64,000 nucleotides of DNA, from contig LR782234.1 of the NCBI GenBank assembly GCA_902825215.1, forward strand, positions 6,093,001 through 6,157,000. Direction: 5' to 3'. Both the position numbers and the translations under genes were made by a program. A model generated the notes under the pieces. It saw only the letters and a program-made list of their open reading frames with translations, was not told the origin of the DNA and ran no database searches. This document shows, piece after piece, positions 43,277 to 51,996 of the stretch (its first letter is position 1; every line of letters starts with the position of its first letter). Source of the DNA: Pseudomonas fluorescens. Lineage in GTDB: Bacteria > Pseudomonadota > Gammaproteobacteria > Pseudomonadales > Pseudomonadaceae.

Positions 43277-44335
43277 ATGATAAACGACCGTATTCGCCGC
43301 GCGCGCCTGCAAAGTGGCCTCACCCTTGAGGCTCTGGCCGATCAGCTTGGCGATATAACCAAACAAGCCTTGAGCAAATATGAAAAAGGGTTGAGCACTC
43401 CAAGCTCGACTCGCCTGTTGCAATTGGCCAAGGCGCTGCAGGTCAGCCCGGAGTATTTCTTCCGCGCGGATGCAATTGCGCTTGCGCCGTTGGAATTTCG
43501 AAAGCTGGCCAAGATGCCTAAATACCGCCAGGCACAAGTCGAAGAGAAAATCCGCGAACACCTCGAGCGCTACATAGCGCTCGAGGAATGTTTCAATCCT
43601 GCCGATATATATACCCCGGCCACTCCTGCGCAAATGATCCCGGTGTCCTGCCTCGATGAAGCCGAGCAAGCGGCTGAAGAGCTTCGCCAGGTCTGGGGAA
43701 TCGGCAGCGACCCGATTGCCAACCTCACCGAGCAACTGGAGGAGCACAGCATCAAGGTAGCGATGCTCAAAGGTCCTGATGATTTCGATGGAGCCTGTGC
43801 TGCCACCGGCAACGGCGAGCATGTGTTGATTGCATTGAATGCCAATCGACCAGGCGAACGCATCAGGTTTACTGCCGCTCACGAACTCGGTCACTGGGTC
43901 ATGGCATTACCTGAGGACATGCCCGAGAAAGACAAGGAAAATTGCTGCCATCGATTTGCCGGGGCCTTCCTCTATCCGGCAAAAGGCGTCACCAGTGATT
44001 TCGGCAGCCATCCTCGCTCCAGAGTTCACCCAAGAGAACTGCTGATTGCCAAGCGCCAATACGGCATATCGATGCATGCGGCGCTCAGACGCCTGAAGGA
44101 TCTGAAGCTGCTCAGCGAAAGTGGCTATAAGTCACTGACCATCCAGTTCAGTGCAAACGGCTGGCGCAAGTCGGAACCCGAACCTCTGCCATGCAAGCCG
44201 CCACAACGATTTGAGTCCCTGGCATTCTGGGCGCTGGCCGAAGGACTGATCAGCAAATCCAGAGCTGCTGAACTCCTGCGCAAGCCGGTGAGCGCATTGG
44301 ACCCTAATTTCCTGGGTTCACTGGAGAATGCATGA
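43277..44335 (+). CDS. XRE-family HTH protein fused to an ImmA/IrrE-type metallopeptidase
   Basis: This 352-aa protein has an N-terminal Cro/cI helix-turn-helix (about 6-60: ALADQLGDITKQALSKYEKG). A linker follows, then an ImmA/IrrE (DUF955) zinc-peptidase domain with HELGH at 202-206 and the downstream ENCCHRFAGAFLYP segment, where Glu221 may be the third ligand. The start follows GAGAGG. It overlaps the PIN gene by 4 bp (ATGA). In comparable pairs such a protein represses its operon and acts as a protease-containing antitoxin or switch. It sits beside pstS, an otherwise conserved neighbourhood, so it may be an acquired insertion. Confidence 0.92.
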   Translation: MINDRIRRARLQSGLTLEALADQLGDITKQALSKYEKGLSTPSSTRLLQLAKALQVSPEYFFRADAIALAPLEFRKLAKMPKYRQAQVEEKIREHLERYIALEECFNPADIYTPATPAQMIPVSCLDEAEQAAEELRQVWGIGSDPIANLTEQLEEHSIKVAMLKGPDDFDGACAATGNGEHVLIALNANRPGERIRFTAAHELGHWVMALPEDMPEKDKENCCHRFAGAFLYPAKGVTSDFGSHPRSRVHPRELLIAKRQYGISMHAALRRLKDLKLLSESGYKSLTIQFSANGWRKSEPEPLPCKPPQRFESLAFWALAEGLISKSRAAELLRKPVSALDPNFLGSLENA

Positions 44336-44832
44336 GTCTGATCTACATCAGCGATACGAATATCTGGATCGACTTTAGAAATGCCGGACTACTGGAGCAA
44401 ATGTTCCAACTGCCCTTCACCCTTTGTTGTACCGACTTCGTAATGCAAGAGCTCGCAGACTTCCCACATGAAGAACTGCTCAAGCGAGGATTGAGCGTCG
44501 AGTCATTTGACGAATCTGGTGTGATCAAACTTTTCGGATTGAAAATCGAGCACAACAACAGCTCACTGGCGGACGTGTCTTGCTACTTGCTGGCGCAGGA
44601 AACAGGACGGCCGCTCTTGACTGGAGATGGCAGGTTACGGCGGCAGGCACAACGCGATGGGCTGCGGGTACACGGTGCACTTTGGTTACTGGATCTTATG
44701 GTTGAGCATAAAGTGATCAACGAACAGCACGCAGCAAATGCCTTGGACCACATGCTTGAGCACGGCGCCCGACTACCGGCTGGCGAGTGCGAAGCAAGGC
44801 TCTCGCGCTGGCGAGAGCCTTACGTAATCTGA
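44332..44832 (+). CDS. PIN-domain protein, probable toxin nuclease
   Basis: This 166-aa protein has the acidic residues of a PIN ribonuclease: Asp8 in YISDTNIWIDF, Glu40 in VMQELADF, Asp81 in SSLADVSCYLLA and Asp99 in LLTGDGRLRRQA. PIN proteins such as VapC cut specific RNAs using Mg. Its gene overlaps the XRE/ImmA gene (ATGA), so the two are co-translated and probably form a toxin-antitoxin-like pair. The last 40 residues are not part of a standard PIN fold. The end of the gene encodes a perfect 11-bp hairpin. Confidence 0.88.
   Translation: MSLIYISDTNIWIDFRNAGLLEQMFQLPFTLCCTDFVMQELADFPHEELLKRGLSVESFDESGVIKLFGLKIEHNNSSLADVSCYLLAQETGRPLLTGDGRLRRQAQRDGLRVHGALWLLDLMVEHKVINEQHAANALDHMLEHGARLPAGECEARLSRWREPYVI
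44796..44821. terminator. Perfect 11-bp hairpin at the end of the PIN gene
   Basis: AAGGCTCTCGC pairs with GCGAGAGCCTT around GCTG. No T-run follows on either strand, so it may be a weak or Rho-assisted terminator between the convergent PIN and transporter genes. It is wholly inside the PIN coding region. Confidence 0.4.
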
Positions 44833-44840
44833 AGTACAGA

Positions 44841-46139
44841 TCAGCGCCCCTTCCTCCACAACCACGCACCTACCACAATCCCCATCCCGCACAGCACCGC
44901 CACGTAATAAGCAGGCCCCATCGCGCTTTCCTTGAGCAGCAGACTCACCACCATCGGTGTCAAGCCACCGAAGATTGCGTACGCAACGTTGTAGGAGAAC
45001 GACAAGCCGCTGAAGCGCACAACCGGCGGGAACGCCTTGACCATCACATAGGGCACGGCGCCGATGGTGCCGACCAGCAGACCGGTCAATGCGTACAGCG
45101 GAAACAGCCAGTCCGGGTGGTCGGCGAGGCTGTGATAGAAAGTCCACGAGCTGATCAGCAGGCCGAGGCAGCCGAAGACGAAGACGCGACCGGCACCGAA
45201 GCGGTCGGCTAGCGCACCAGCACCGATGCAACCCAGACTGAGGAAGACGATGGCCATGCTGTTGGCCTGCAACGCAGTGGTCGGTGAGAAGTGATAGACC
45301 GTTTGCAGCACGGTCGGGGTCATCAGGATGACCACGACCACGCCGGCCGACAGCAGCCAGGTCAGCAACATCGAAATCGCGATCGCGCCGCGGTGATCAC
45401 GCAGCACCGCGCGCAGCGGCACTTCTTCAGCCAACGCCTTGCGCTGTTGCAGCTCGGCGAACACCGGGGTTTCGTGCAGCCAGCGGCGCAGGTACACGGA
45501 GAACAGACCGAACACACCGCCCAGCAGGAACGGGATCCGCCAGGCGTAGTCGGAAACTTCCGCCGGCGTATAAATGCTGTTGATCGCCGTGGCGACCAGC
45601 GAGCCGAGCAGAATGCCGGCAGTCAAACCGCTGGTGAGCGTGCCGCAGGCATAACCGATGTGTTTTTGCGGAACGTGTTCGGAAACGAAGACCCACGCTC
45701 CCGGCACTTCCCCGCCGATCGCCGCGCCCTGAATGACGCGCATCAACAGCAGCAGGATCGGCGCCCAGATTCCAATTTGCGCATACGTCGGCAGCAAACC
45801 CATGATCAGGGTCGGCACGGCCATCATGAAAATGCTCAGGGTGAACATCTTCTTGCGCCCCAGCAGGTCGCCGAAGTGCGCCATGACGATGCCGCCCAGC
45901 GGCCGGGCGAGGTAGCCGGCGGCGAAGATGCCGAACGTCTGCATCAGCCGCAGCCACTCGGGCATGTCGGCCGGGAAGAACAGCTTGCCGACCACGGTGG
46001 CGAAGAAAACGAAGATGATGAAATCGTAGAATTCCAGCGCCCCGCCGAGGGCGGACAGCGACAGGGTCTTGTAGTCATTACGGGTCAACGGTCGTGCGGG
46101 TTGCTCGGGCTGCGCGAGGCTCGAAGGCGCTGTGGTCAT
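44841..46139 (-). CDS. MFS transporter, metabolite:H+ symporter type
   Basis: This 432-aa inner-membrane transporter has 12 predicted helices. The MHS-type start is visible (LSALGGALEFYDFIIFVFFA, 20 residues), as is the loop motif FGDLLGRKKMF between helices 2 and 3. RVIQGAAIGGEVPGAWVFV is a family signature. Relatives take up dicarboxylates, betaine or aromatic acids; the substrate here cannot be told. The start MTTAPSSLAQ at 46139 is chosen because the upstream 32 codons are not family-like. It converges on the PIN gene and is unlinked to an enzyme. Confidence 0.88.
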   Translation of the reverse strand: MTTAPSSLAQPEQPARPLTRNDYKTLSLSALGGALEFYDFIIFVFFATVVGKLFFPADMPEWLRLMQTFGIFAAGYLARPLGGIVMAHFGDLLGRKKMFTLSIFMMAVPTLIMGLLPTYAQIGIWAPILLLLMRVIQGAAIGGEVPGAWVFVSEHVPQKHIGYACGTLTSGLTAGILLGSLVATAINSIYTPAEVSDYAWRIPFLLGGVFGLFSVYLRRWLHETPVFAELQQRKALAEEVPLRAVLRDHRGAIAISMLLTWLLSAGVVVVILMTPTVLQTVYHFSPTTALQANSMAIVFLSLGCIGAGALADRFGAGRVFVFGCLGLLISSWTFYHSLADHPDWLFPLYALTGLLVGTIGAVPYVMVKAFPPVVRFSGLSFSYNVAYAIFGGLTPMVVSLLLKESAMGPAYYVAVLCGMGIVVGAWLWRKGR

Positions 46140-46516
46140 GGCAAGGGCTTCTCTTATAGTCGAATCTGTCGCCACAACAACGCTGGCGGTGGCTCGGACA
46201 GGTTCGGCACCATAGCAAATTGTTCGAAAAAGCACATAGAGGCGCGTAATTGACGGTCGAAATCAGAACCGGACGGTCGTCGTGGAGTCTACCGATCGAT
46301 ATACTCGCCACCTGCGCAGGTTTTGTAAGAGGTTGCTGTGCGAAAACGTTGTTGGCCCGCCCTTTGCTCGGGATTTAGCCTTTTTCGCAGAGTTTCCCTT
46401 TAGGCGCCTGATGGAAAACGTGACGAACGCAGTGTGTTCGGTGTTGAATCGTTTTTCTTGAAGACGGCTACCACCCGCAATACCCACGAAGAGTCACGGG
46501 TCAGAGGCCCCTCGGC
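46140..46516. other. Intergenic region between divergent MFS and thioesterase genes
   Basis: 377 bp without a convincing gene. It should contain both divergent promoters. A -10-like TATACT is at 46300-46305 on the plus strand, followed by the short palindrome CCTGCGCAGG. A small RNA starting near 46312 is conceivable but unsupported. Confidence 0.4.
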
Positions 46517-46921
46517 ATGATAGAGCTCGAACAAGAAGATCCGATCCCGCAGGGCGACCTGGCCCTGCAAATCACCGCGCTCCCACGCGAAACCAACGGC
46601 TTTGGCGATATTTTCGGCGGCTGGCTGGTAGCGCAGATGGACCTGGCCGGCACCGCCATGGCCAGTCGCGTCGCTGGTGGCCGTGTCGCCACGGTGGCCA
46701 TCGACCGCATGGCGTTTCTGGTCCCGGTGGCGGTCGGCGCGCAGTTGTCCTTTTATACCCAGACCCTGGAAATCGGCCGCAGCTCGATCCAGATGATGGT
46801 CGAAGTGTGGAGCGATGACCCACTGTCCAGCGAATGGCGCAAGGTCACCGAAGCAGTGTTCGTGTTCGTCGCCATCGACGGCAGCGGTCGCACCCGTTCG
46901 GTGCCGCCACGCGCGCGTTAA
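46517..46921 (+). CDS. Acyl-CoA thioesterase, hotdog fold (YciA type)
   Basis: This 134-aa protein has the hotdog thioesterase pattern: ETNGFGDIFGGWLVAQMDLA (20 residues), with the Asp on the central helix, then ATVAIDRMAFLVPVAVGAQL. It hydrolyses acyl-CoA thioesters. Length and motif match the short YciA/BACH-like group. It is followed 57 bp later by the mutarotase gene. Confidence 0.88.
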   Translation: MIELEQEDPIPQGDLALQITALPRETNGFGDIFGGWLVAQMDLAGTAMASRVAGGRVATVAIDRMAFLVPVAVGAQLSFYTQTLEIGRSSIQMMVEVWSDDPLSSEWRKVTEAVFVFVAIDGSGRTRSVPPRAR

Positions 46922-46978
46922 ACCTCGCGGCCGTTTTGCGGTCGATAGTCGTCCCCAGTGTCTGATCGAGAGTTGCCT

Positions 46979-47878
46979 ATGAACACGCCCAACGTTGAAG
47001 CCGTGAAACAGGATCAACTGAACTGCTGGCGCATCCGCCACGGCAAGGCCGAAGTGCTGGTGGCCCAGCAAGGCGCGCACATCCTCAGTTACCAGGTCGA
47101 CGGCCAGCCGCCGATCATCTGGCTCAACGACAAGGCCGACTTCAAGACCGGCAAAAGCATCCGCGCCGGCGTGCCGGTGTGCTGGCCGTGGTTCGGCAAG
47201 TTCGAACGCAACCCGCAGAGCGTGCAAGCCATGTACACCGGCGCACAACCGGCCCCCGCACACGGTCTGGTGCGGGCGATGGATTGGGAACTGGGCGGCA
47301 TCGAGTCGGAGGCTGACGGTATCAAGGTCGAGTTCAAGCTGCCCTACCCGGAAAACGGCCTGCCGGGCTGGCCCCACGAAGTCGATCTGACCCTGACTTT
47401 GCACCTGGCAAATCAGTTGAGCTACAGCCTGACCAGCCACAACCGTGGCGCCGACAGCGTGACCCTCAGCCAGGCGCTGCACACGTATTTCGCCGTCAGT
47501 GATGTGCGTAACGTGCACGTTGATGGTGTCGCCGGGCTGGATTACATCGAGACCCTGGACGACTGGAACACCGCCAGCCAGCAAGGCGATCTGCAGTTTG
47601 CCGGCGAAACCGACCGCATCTACCTCGACGCTCCGCCGCAACTGAGCATTGTCGATCCAGCCTGGGAACGCCGCATCGTGCTGACCTCGACGGGCTCGCG
47701 AACGGCGGTGATCTGGAACCCGTGGATCGACCGCGCCGCTGCATTGCCGGACATGGACAACGACGGCTGGCAGCGCATGCTGTGCATCGAGACGGCGAAT
47801 GTGATGGATGACCTCGTCACATTGGCGCCGGGGGCGAGCCATACGATGGGTGTCAGCGTGGCCGCTGCACCGCTCTAA
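46979..47878 (+). CDS. D-hexose-6-phosphate mutarotase (YeaD/aldose-1-epimerase family)
   Basis: This 299-aa cytoplasmic enzyme interconverts the alpha and beta anomers of hexose phosphates. Family signatures are GVPVCWPWFGKFE, PAPAHGLVRAMDWEL (catalytic His) and SQALHTYFAVSDV. WNPWIDRAAALPDMDNDGWQ (20 residues) near the C-terminus, with the catalytic Glu nearby in CIETAN, completes the pattern. The start MNTPNVEAV at 46979 is the family-like one. A REPIN follows. Confidence 0.9.
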   Translation: MNTPNVEAVKQDQLNCWRIRHGKAEVLVAQQGAHILSYQVDGQPPIIWLNDKADFKTGKSIRAGVPVCWPWFGKFERNPQSVQAMYTGAQPAPAHGLVRAMDWELGGIESEADGIKVEFKLPYPENGLPGWPHEVDLTLTLHLANQLSYSLTSHNRGADSVTLSQALHTYFAVSDVRNVHVDGVAGLDYIETLDDWNTASQQGDLQFAGETDRIYLDAPPQLSIVDPAWERRIVLTSTGSRTAVIWNPWIDRAAALPDMDNDGWQRMLCIETANVMDDLVTLAPGASHTMGVSVAAAPL

Positions 47879-47898
47879 CCAGCACCGCAACACAAAAT

Positions 47899-47986
47899 GT
47901 GGGAGCGAGCCTGCTCGCGAAGGCGTTGTATCAGTCAACATTCAAATGTCTGACACACCGTTTTCGCGAGCAGGCTCGCTCCCACA
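47899..47986. repeat. REPIN: two inverted REP elements
   Basis: TGTGGGAGCGAGCCTGCTCG faces CGCGAGCAGGCTCGCTCCCA, separated by about 40 bp. Same family as at 29613. It lies between convergent genes. Confidence 0.9.
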
Positions 47987-48004
47987 GTTGTTTCGTGGTG
48001 ACTA

Positions 48005-48541
48005 TTAAAGATCAGCCTCCTGCACCACCCGCACCTTGTCCGCCTCCAGCGCATACGCTGCATCGGCCAGGTCATTGCTGACCTTTTCGATCTTCAGGGT
48101 GCCCGTCACCCACAACGGCGTGTAGATATCTTCCAGCTTCAACCCCTTTGGATATCGCACCAACACCAGTTGATTGGGCGGCGGTGGCGGCACGTGGATG
48201 CACGCGCCGGGGTACGGCACGAGGAAGAACAGCGTGCTGCGGCCCTTGGCATCCGATTCCAGCGGCACCGGGTAACCGCCGATGCGGATGTGCTTGTCGT
48301 TCATCGACGCCACGGTTTTGGTCGAATACATCACCGCGGGCAGGCCTTTGGCCTGCTTCATCCCGCCCTTCTCGGTGAAGGTGCCGGTGGCTTCCGGGGT
48401 GTTGTGGTCGATTTCAGGCATGGCCTCGAGGGCCTTCTGGTCCGACTTGGGCATCAGTTCGAGCCAGTCGGTTTCCGGCAGTTCGCCGGCGTGGGCCAAA
48501 CCGCTGCCCAGCAAGAGGAGAGTCAACAAAAGACGGCGCAT
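48005..48541 (-). CDS. DUF3299-family exported protein
   Basis: This protein of about 178 aa has a signal peptide (MRRLLLTLLLLGSGLAHA). The mature part has the DUF3299 features IRIGGYPVPLE and LFFLVPYPGACIHVPPPPPN (20 residues), with a conserved Cys-Ile-His-Val. Such proteins are periplasmic or envelope proteins of unknown function, often near ABC exporters. The upstream ATG at 48556 is less likely because MRR gives a normal signal peptide start. Confidence 0.85.
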   Translation of the reverse strand: MRRLLLTLLLLGSGLAHAGELPETDWLELMPKSDQKALEAMPEIDHNTPEATGTFTEKGGMKQAKGLPAVMYSTKTVASMNDKHIRIGGYPVPLESDAKGRSTLFFLVPYPGACIHVPPPPPNQLVLVRYPKGLKLEDIYTPLWVTGTLKIEKVSNDLADAAYALEADKVRVVQEADL

Positions 48542-48634
48542 GAAGGTGCTCGGCATAGAAAGGAAGGAACGTTGAATCGCCGAGCATTCTAGCCCTCCCG
48601 GCCAGTTTGGCAGAGAGGGCTTTGTCGCTTTGGA

Positions 48635-48880
48635 TCAGTTCTTTTTGATCAGGCCGTAGATCACCAGCAGCACGATCGCGCCGACCAGCGCACCGATGAA
48701 ACCGGCGCCCTCGCCCGCCTGATAAATACCCAGAGCCTGGCCGCCGTAGGTGGCTGCCAGCGAACCGCCGATACCGAGCAGGATGGTCATGATCCAGCCC
48801 ATGCTGTCATCGCCCGGTTTCAGGAACCGCGCCAGCAGGCCGACGATCAAGCCGATAAAGATGGTTCCGATAATTCCCAT
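48635..48880 (-). CDS. GlsB/YeaQ/YmgE-family small membrane protein
   Basis: This 81-aa protein has three glycine-rich hydrophobic helices, with the family pattern GTIFIGLIVGLLARFLKPGD and GWIMTILLGIGGSLAATYGG (20 residues). It is an inner-membrane protein linked to general stress response in related bacteria. GAGGGAAA precedes the start. Confidence 0.9.
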   Translation of the reverse strand: MGIIGTIFIGLIVGLLARFLKPGDDSMGWIMTILLGIGGSLAATYGGQALGIYQAGEGAGFIGALVGAIVLLVIYGLIKKN

Positions 48881-48991
48881 GACATTTCCCTCTGATTTGG
48901 TAGATATGCGAAAGCCTAGTCAGAGTTTCGCATCCTGCCATGAGAGAACGACGGTCCCTGAATGGTTCCGCCGTTGTCACATGAAACTGTC

Positions 48992-50074
48992 TTACTCGGC
49001 GATCAACGCCTGGACCTTGACGATTTGCGCCTGCAGCGTGGCCATATCGGCGCAACGCAGGTTGGCGTGACCGACCTTGCGTCCGGCCTTGAAGGCTTTG
49101 CCGTAGTGATGCAGGTGGCAGTCTTCAATGGCGATGACCTTCTCCACTGGCGGCACCACGCCGATGAAATTCAGCATGGCGCTCTCGCCAACCTTGGCGG
49201 TCGAACCCAGCGGCAGGCCGGCAACGGCACGCAGGTGGTTTTCGAACTGGCTGCACTCGGCGCCTTCGGTGGTCCAGTGCCCGGAGTTGTGCACGCGCGG
49301 GGCGATCTCGTTGGCCTTGAGGCCGCCGTCGACTTCGAAGAACTCGAACGCCATCACGCCAACATAGTCGAGCTGCTTGAGCACGCGGCTGGAATAGTCT
49401 TCCGCCAGCGCCTGCAACGGATGATCGGTGCTGGCCACCGACAATTTGAGAATGCCGCTGTCGTGGGTGTTGTGCACCAGCGGATAGAACTTCGTTTCGC
49501 CATCGCGCGCGCGCACGGCGATCAGCGAGACTTCACCGGTGAACGGCACGAAGCCTTCGAGCAGGCAAGCGACGCTGCCCAGTTCGGCGAACGTACCGAC
49601 CACGTCTTGCGGTGTGCGCAGGACTTTCTGGCCTTTGCCGTCATAACCCAGGGTGCGGGTTTTCAGCACAGCCGGCAGACCGATCGCAGCGACCGCGGCA
49701 TCCAGATCGGCTTGCGACTGGATGTCGGCGAAAGCCGGGGTCGGAATGCCGAGATCCTTGAACATGCTCTTTTCGAACCAGCGGTCGCGAGCGATGCGCA
49801 AGGCTTCGGCGCTCGGATAGACCGGTACGAACTGCGAGAGAAACGCCACGGTTTCGGCCGGGACGCTTTCGAATTCGAAGGTCACCAGATCGACTTCATC
49901 GGCCAGTTGGCGCAGATGATCCTGATCGCCGTAATCGGCCCGCAGGTGTTCGCCCAGCGCAGCCGCACAGGCGTCCGGCGCAGGGTCGAGAAAAGCGAAG
50001 TTCATCCCCAGCGGAGTACCCGCCAGGGCCAACATGCGACCCAACTGGCCGCCACCGATTACACCGATCTTCAT
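48992..50074 (-). CDS. purK: N5-carboxyaminoimidazole ribonucleotide synthase
   Basis: This 360-aa ATP-grasp enzyme carboxylates AIR with bicarbonate in purine synthesis. The start MKIGVIGGGQLGRMLALAG is the conserved ATP-grasp opening. LKTRTLGYDGKGQKV is the nucleotide loop, and EIAPRVHNSGHWT holds metal-binding residues. The start is at 50074; an upstream extension overlaps purE. It lies 10 bp after purE. Confidence 0.97.
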   Translation of the reverse strand: MKIGVIGGGQLGRMLALAGTPLGMNFAFLDPAPDACAAALGEHLRADYGDQDHLRQLADEVDLVTFEFESVPAETVAFLSQFVPVYPSAEALRIARDRWFEKSMFKDLGIPTPAFADIQSQADLDAAVAAIGLPAVLKTRTLGYDGKGQKVLRTPQDVVGTFAELGSVACLLEGFVPFTGEVSLIAVRARDGETKFYPLVHNTHDSGILKLSVASTDHPLQALAEDYSSRVLKQLDYVGVMAFEFFEVDGGLKANEIAPRVHNSGHWTTEGAECSQFENHLRAVAGLPLGSTAKVGESAMLNFIGVVPPVEKVIAIEDCHLHHYGKAFKAGRKVGHANLRCADMATLQAQIVKVQALIAE

Positions 50075-50084
50075 CTCAACAACC

Positions 50085-50576
50085 TCAGGCAATACGTGGG
50101 TCTGGATTGTCCAGGACGCTGTCTGTCTGTTCGGCACGGAAGGTTTTCAGTACCGCGTGGAACTGCGGATGCTTGGCGCCGAGAATGCTCGCCGAGAGCA
50201 GCGCGGCATTGATCGCGCCGGCCTTGCCGATGGCCAGGGTGGCGACTGGAATGCCTGCTGGCATCTGCACGATCGACAACAGCGAATCGACGCCCGAGAG
50301 CATGGCCGACTGCACTGGCACGCCCAGCACCGGCAGGTGGGTCTTGGCTGCGCACATGCCTGGCAAGTGAGCAGCGCCACCGGCGCCGGCAATGATCACC
50401 TCGATGCCACGGCCTTCAGCCTCTTCGGCGTACTGGAACAGCAGATCCGGGGTGCGGTGGGCAGAGACCACTTTGACCTCGTACGGGATGCCGAGCTTTT
50501 CCAGCATATCGGCGGTGTGGCTAAGGGTGGACCAATCGGACTTGGAGCCCATGATCACGCCAACCAGTGCACTCAT
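50085..50576 (-). CDS. purE: N5-carboxyaminoimidazole ribonucleotide mutase
   Basis: This 163-aa cytoplasmic mutase converts N5-CAIR to CAIR in purine synthesis. VGVIMGSKSDWSTL is the substrate loop, VVSAHRTPD holds the catalytic His, and IIAGAGGAAHLPGM is characteristic. The start MSALVGV is at 50576. A long, structured leader with a terminator-like hairpin precedes it. Confidence 0.97.
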   Translation of the reverse strand: MSALVGVIMGSKSDWSTLSHTADMLEKLGIPYEVKVVSAHRTPDLLFQYAEEAEGRGIEVIIAGAGGAAHLPGMCAAKTHLPVLGVPVQSAMLSGVDSLLSIVQMPAGIPVATLAIGKAGAINAALLSASILGAKHPQFHAVLKTFRAEQTDSVLDNPDPRIA

Positions 50577-50621
50577 CGTCGCGCCTCTTCTCTCAGGAGC
50601 GCCCGCAGGCGCGTCATAAAA

Positions 50622-50697
50622 CAACAAGCCACGCAGGTTGCGTGGCTTGATTGTACGAAAAATGGCCGGACGTGCCGGCCGAAGGCCGCGCAGTATA
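50622..50697 (-). promoter_or_regulatory. Candidate purEK promoter and leader hairpin
   Basis: On the minus strand a -10-like TATACT (50697-50692) is followed by a GC-rich stretch. Then comes an 11-bp stem, CAAGCCACGCA with TGCGTGGCTTG (50649-50625), and TTGTTTT. The hairpin ends about 48 bp before purE. It may attenuate purEK or end an upstream transcript. Confidence 0.45.
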
Positions 50698-50799
50698 CCG
50701 CAAAGAAAGCAATAAACAGCCCCCGAAACGACCATCCGTCAAATCAGCGAAAGGCCCGGTTTTATTGACTTGAAGGTCAGCGCCGAGGCATTACCCGAT

Positions 50800-50896
50800 C
50801 CCCTGTGGGAGCTGGCTTGCCAGCGATGGCGTCAGACCGACAACAGATCAGGTGACTGACCCGCCGCTATCGCTGGCAAGCCAGCTCCCACAGGGG
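50800..50896. repeat. REP pair of a second family
   Basis: CCCCTGTGGGAGCTGGCTTG faces CAAGCCAGCTCCCACAGGGG across a roughly 57-bp spacer, with inner GCCAGCGAT / ATCGCTGGC extending the arms. The core GCTTGCCAGC differs from the GCGAGCAGGC family but shares the outer TGTGGGAGC. Confidence 0.9.
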
Positions 50897-50907
50897 TTTC
50901 GATGCAC

Positions 50908-51816
50908 TCAGGTGCTTTGCGCAGCGCCGCCTTCAAGCTTGCGCCACAGCAGCCGCACATTGGCCTTGCGCACCAGTGCGCAGCGATACAGGCGAATCTC
51001 CAGCGGCACATGCCATTGCGGGCCGCCGCAGACCACCAGTTCGCCGCGAGCCAGTTCGGCGCGCACGCTCAGTTGTGGCACCCAGGCAATGCCGAGGCCT
51101 TCCAGCGCCATGCTTTTCAGGCTGTCGGCCATGGCGGTTTCGTAGATCGTGGTGAAGCGCAACTGGCGCTGGCGCAGCAGACCATTCACAGAGCGCCCGA
51201 GAAACGCCCCGGCGCTGTAGGCCAGCAACGGCACACTTGCCTCGCCCTCCAGATCGAACAACGGTTTGCCATCGGCATCCGCCGCGCACACCGGAAGCAT
51301 TTCGGTCTGGCCCAGATGCAGCGAGGGGAAGATTTCCGGGTCCATCTGCATCGCCGAATCCGGGTCGTAGAACGCCAGCATCAGATCGCAACCGCCCTCG
51401 CGCAAGGCGTGCACCGCGTCGCCGACGTTGGTCGCCACCAGCCGCGTGGCGATGTTCAAACCTTCGTTGCGCAACTGCGCGATCCAGCGCGGAAAGAACC
51501 CCAACGCCAGCGAGTGTGCCGCCGCGACTTGAATGACTTCACCCTGCCCGCCTTCCAGATGATGCAGATGACGCAGCACTTCACCGAGCTGTTCGACCAC
51601 GGTGCGTGCGGTCACCAGAAACAGCTGCCCCGCCGCCGTCAGCTCGACCGGCGTACGCGAGCGATTAACCAGCGTCAGACCGAGCGCAGCTTCAAGGCTG
51701 CGGATCCGCCGACTGAACGCCGGCTGGGTCACGAAACGCCGTTCGGCCGCCTGCGAGAAGCTGCGGGTGGCGGCCAGAGCACTGAAGTCCTCGAGCCATT
51801 TGCTTTCCAGATTCAT
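50908..51816 (-). CDS. LysR-family transcriptional regulator
   Basis: This 302-aa regulator has an N-terminal winged helix-turn-helix (about 1-65: DFSALAATRSFSQAAERRFV, 20 residues) and a substrate-binding domain (about 90-295). The start MNLESKWLED at 51816 is chosen by the family pattern. It is divergent from aspA, with 180 bp between the starts. LysR genes commonly control the divergent gene, so it may respond to aspartate or asparagine. P. aeruginosa PA5428 and PA5429 (aspA) have the same arrangement. Confidence 0.92.
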   Translation of the reverse strand: MNLESKWLEDFSALAATRSFSQAAERRFVTQPAFSRRIRSLEAALGLTLVNRSRTPVELTAAGQLFLVTARTVVEQLGEVLRHLHHLEGGQGEVIQVAAAHSLALGFFPRWIAQLRNEGLNIATRLVATNVGDAVHALREGGCDLMLAFYDPDSAMQMDPEIFPSLHLGQTEMLPVCAADADGKPLFDLEGEASVPLLAYSAGAFLGRSVNGLLRQRQLRFTTIYETAMADSLKSMALEGLGIAWVPQLSVRAELARGELVVCGGPQWHVPLEIRLYRCALVRKANVRLLWRKLEGGAAQST

Positions 51817-51996
51817 CACGTCCTCCCGGACACGCACCAAAACAGGTCACACGTCTGCCGCACACGCGGCGTCACATGGGCATTATGCCGAATGTGCATA
51901 GGCCAGCGCTTAACAGCATTGGCCCAAGAAGCCCCACAAGCCTAGCATTCGCAGCGTTCCGGCACAGACCGGGTCCTTATCGAGATGATTTCCATC

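Noticed and set aside
43010..43894. Minus-strand frame opposite the XRE/ImmA gene and extending into pstS
   Set aside because: It overlaps the well-supported HTH/peptidase gene on the other strand and the Pho-box promoter of pstS, and has no recognisable domain.
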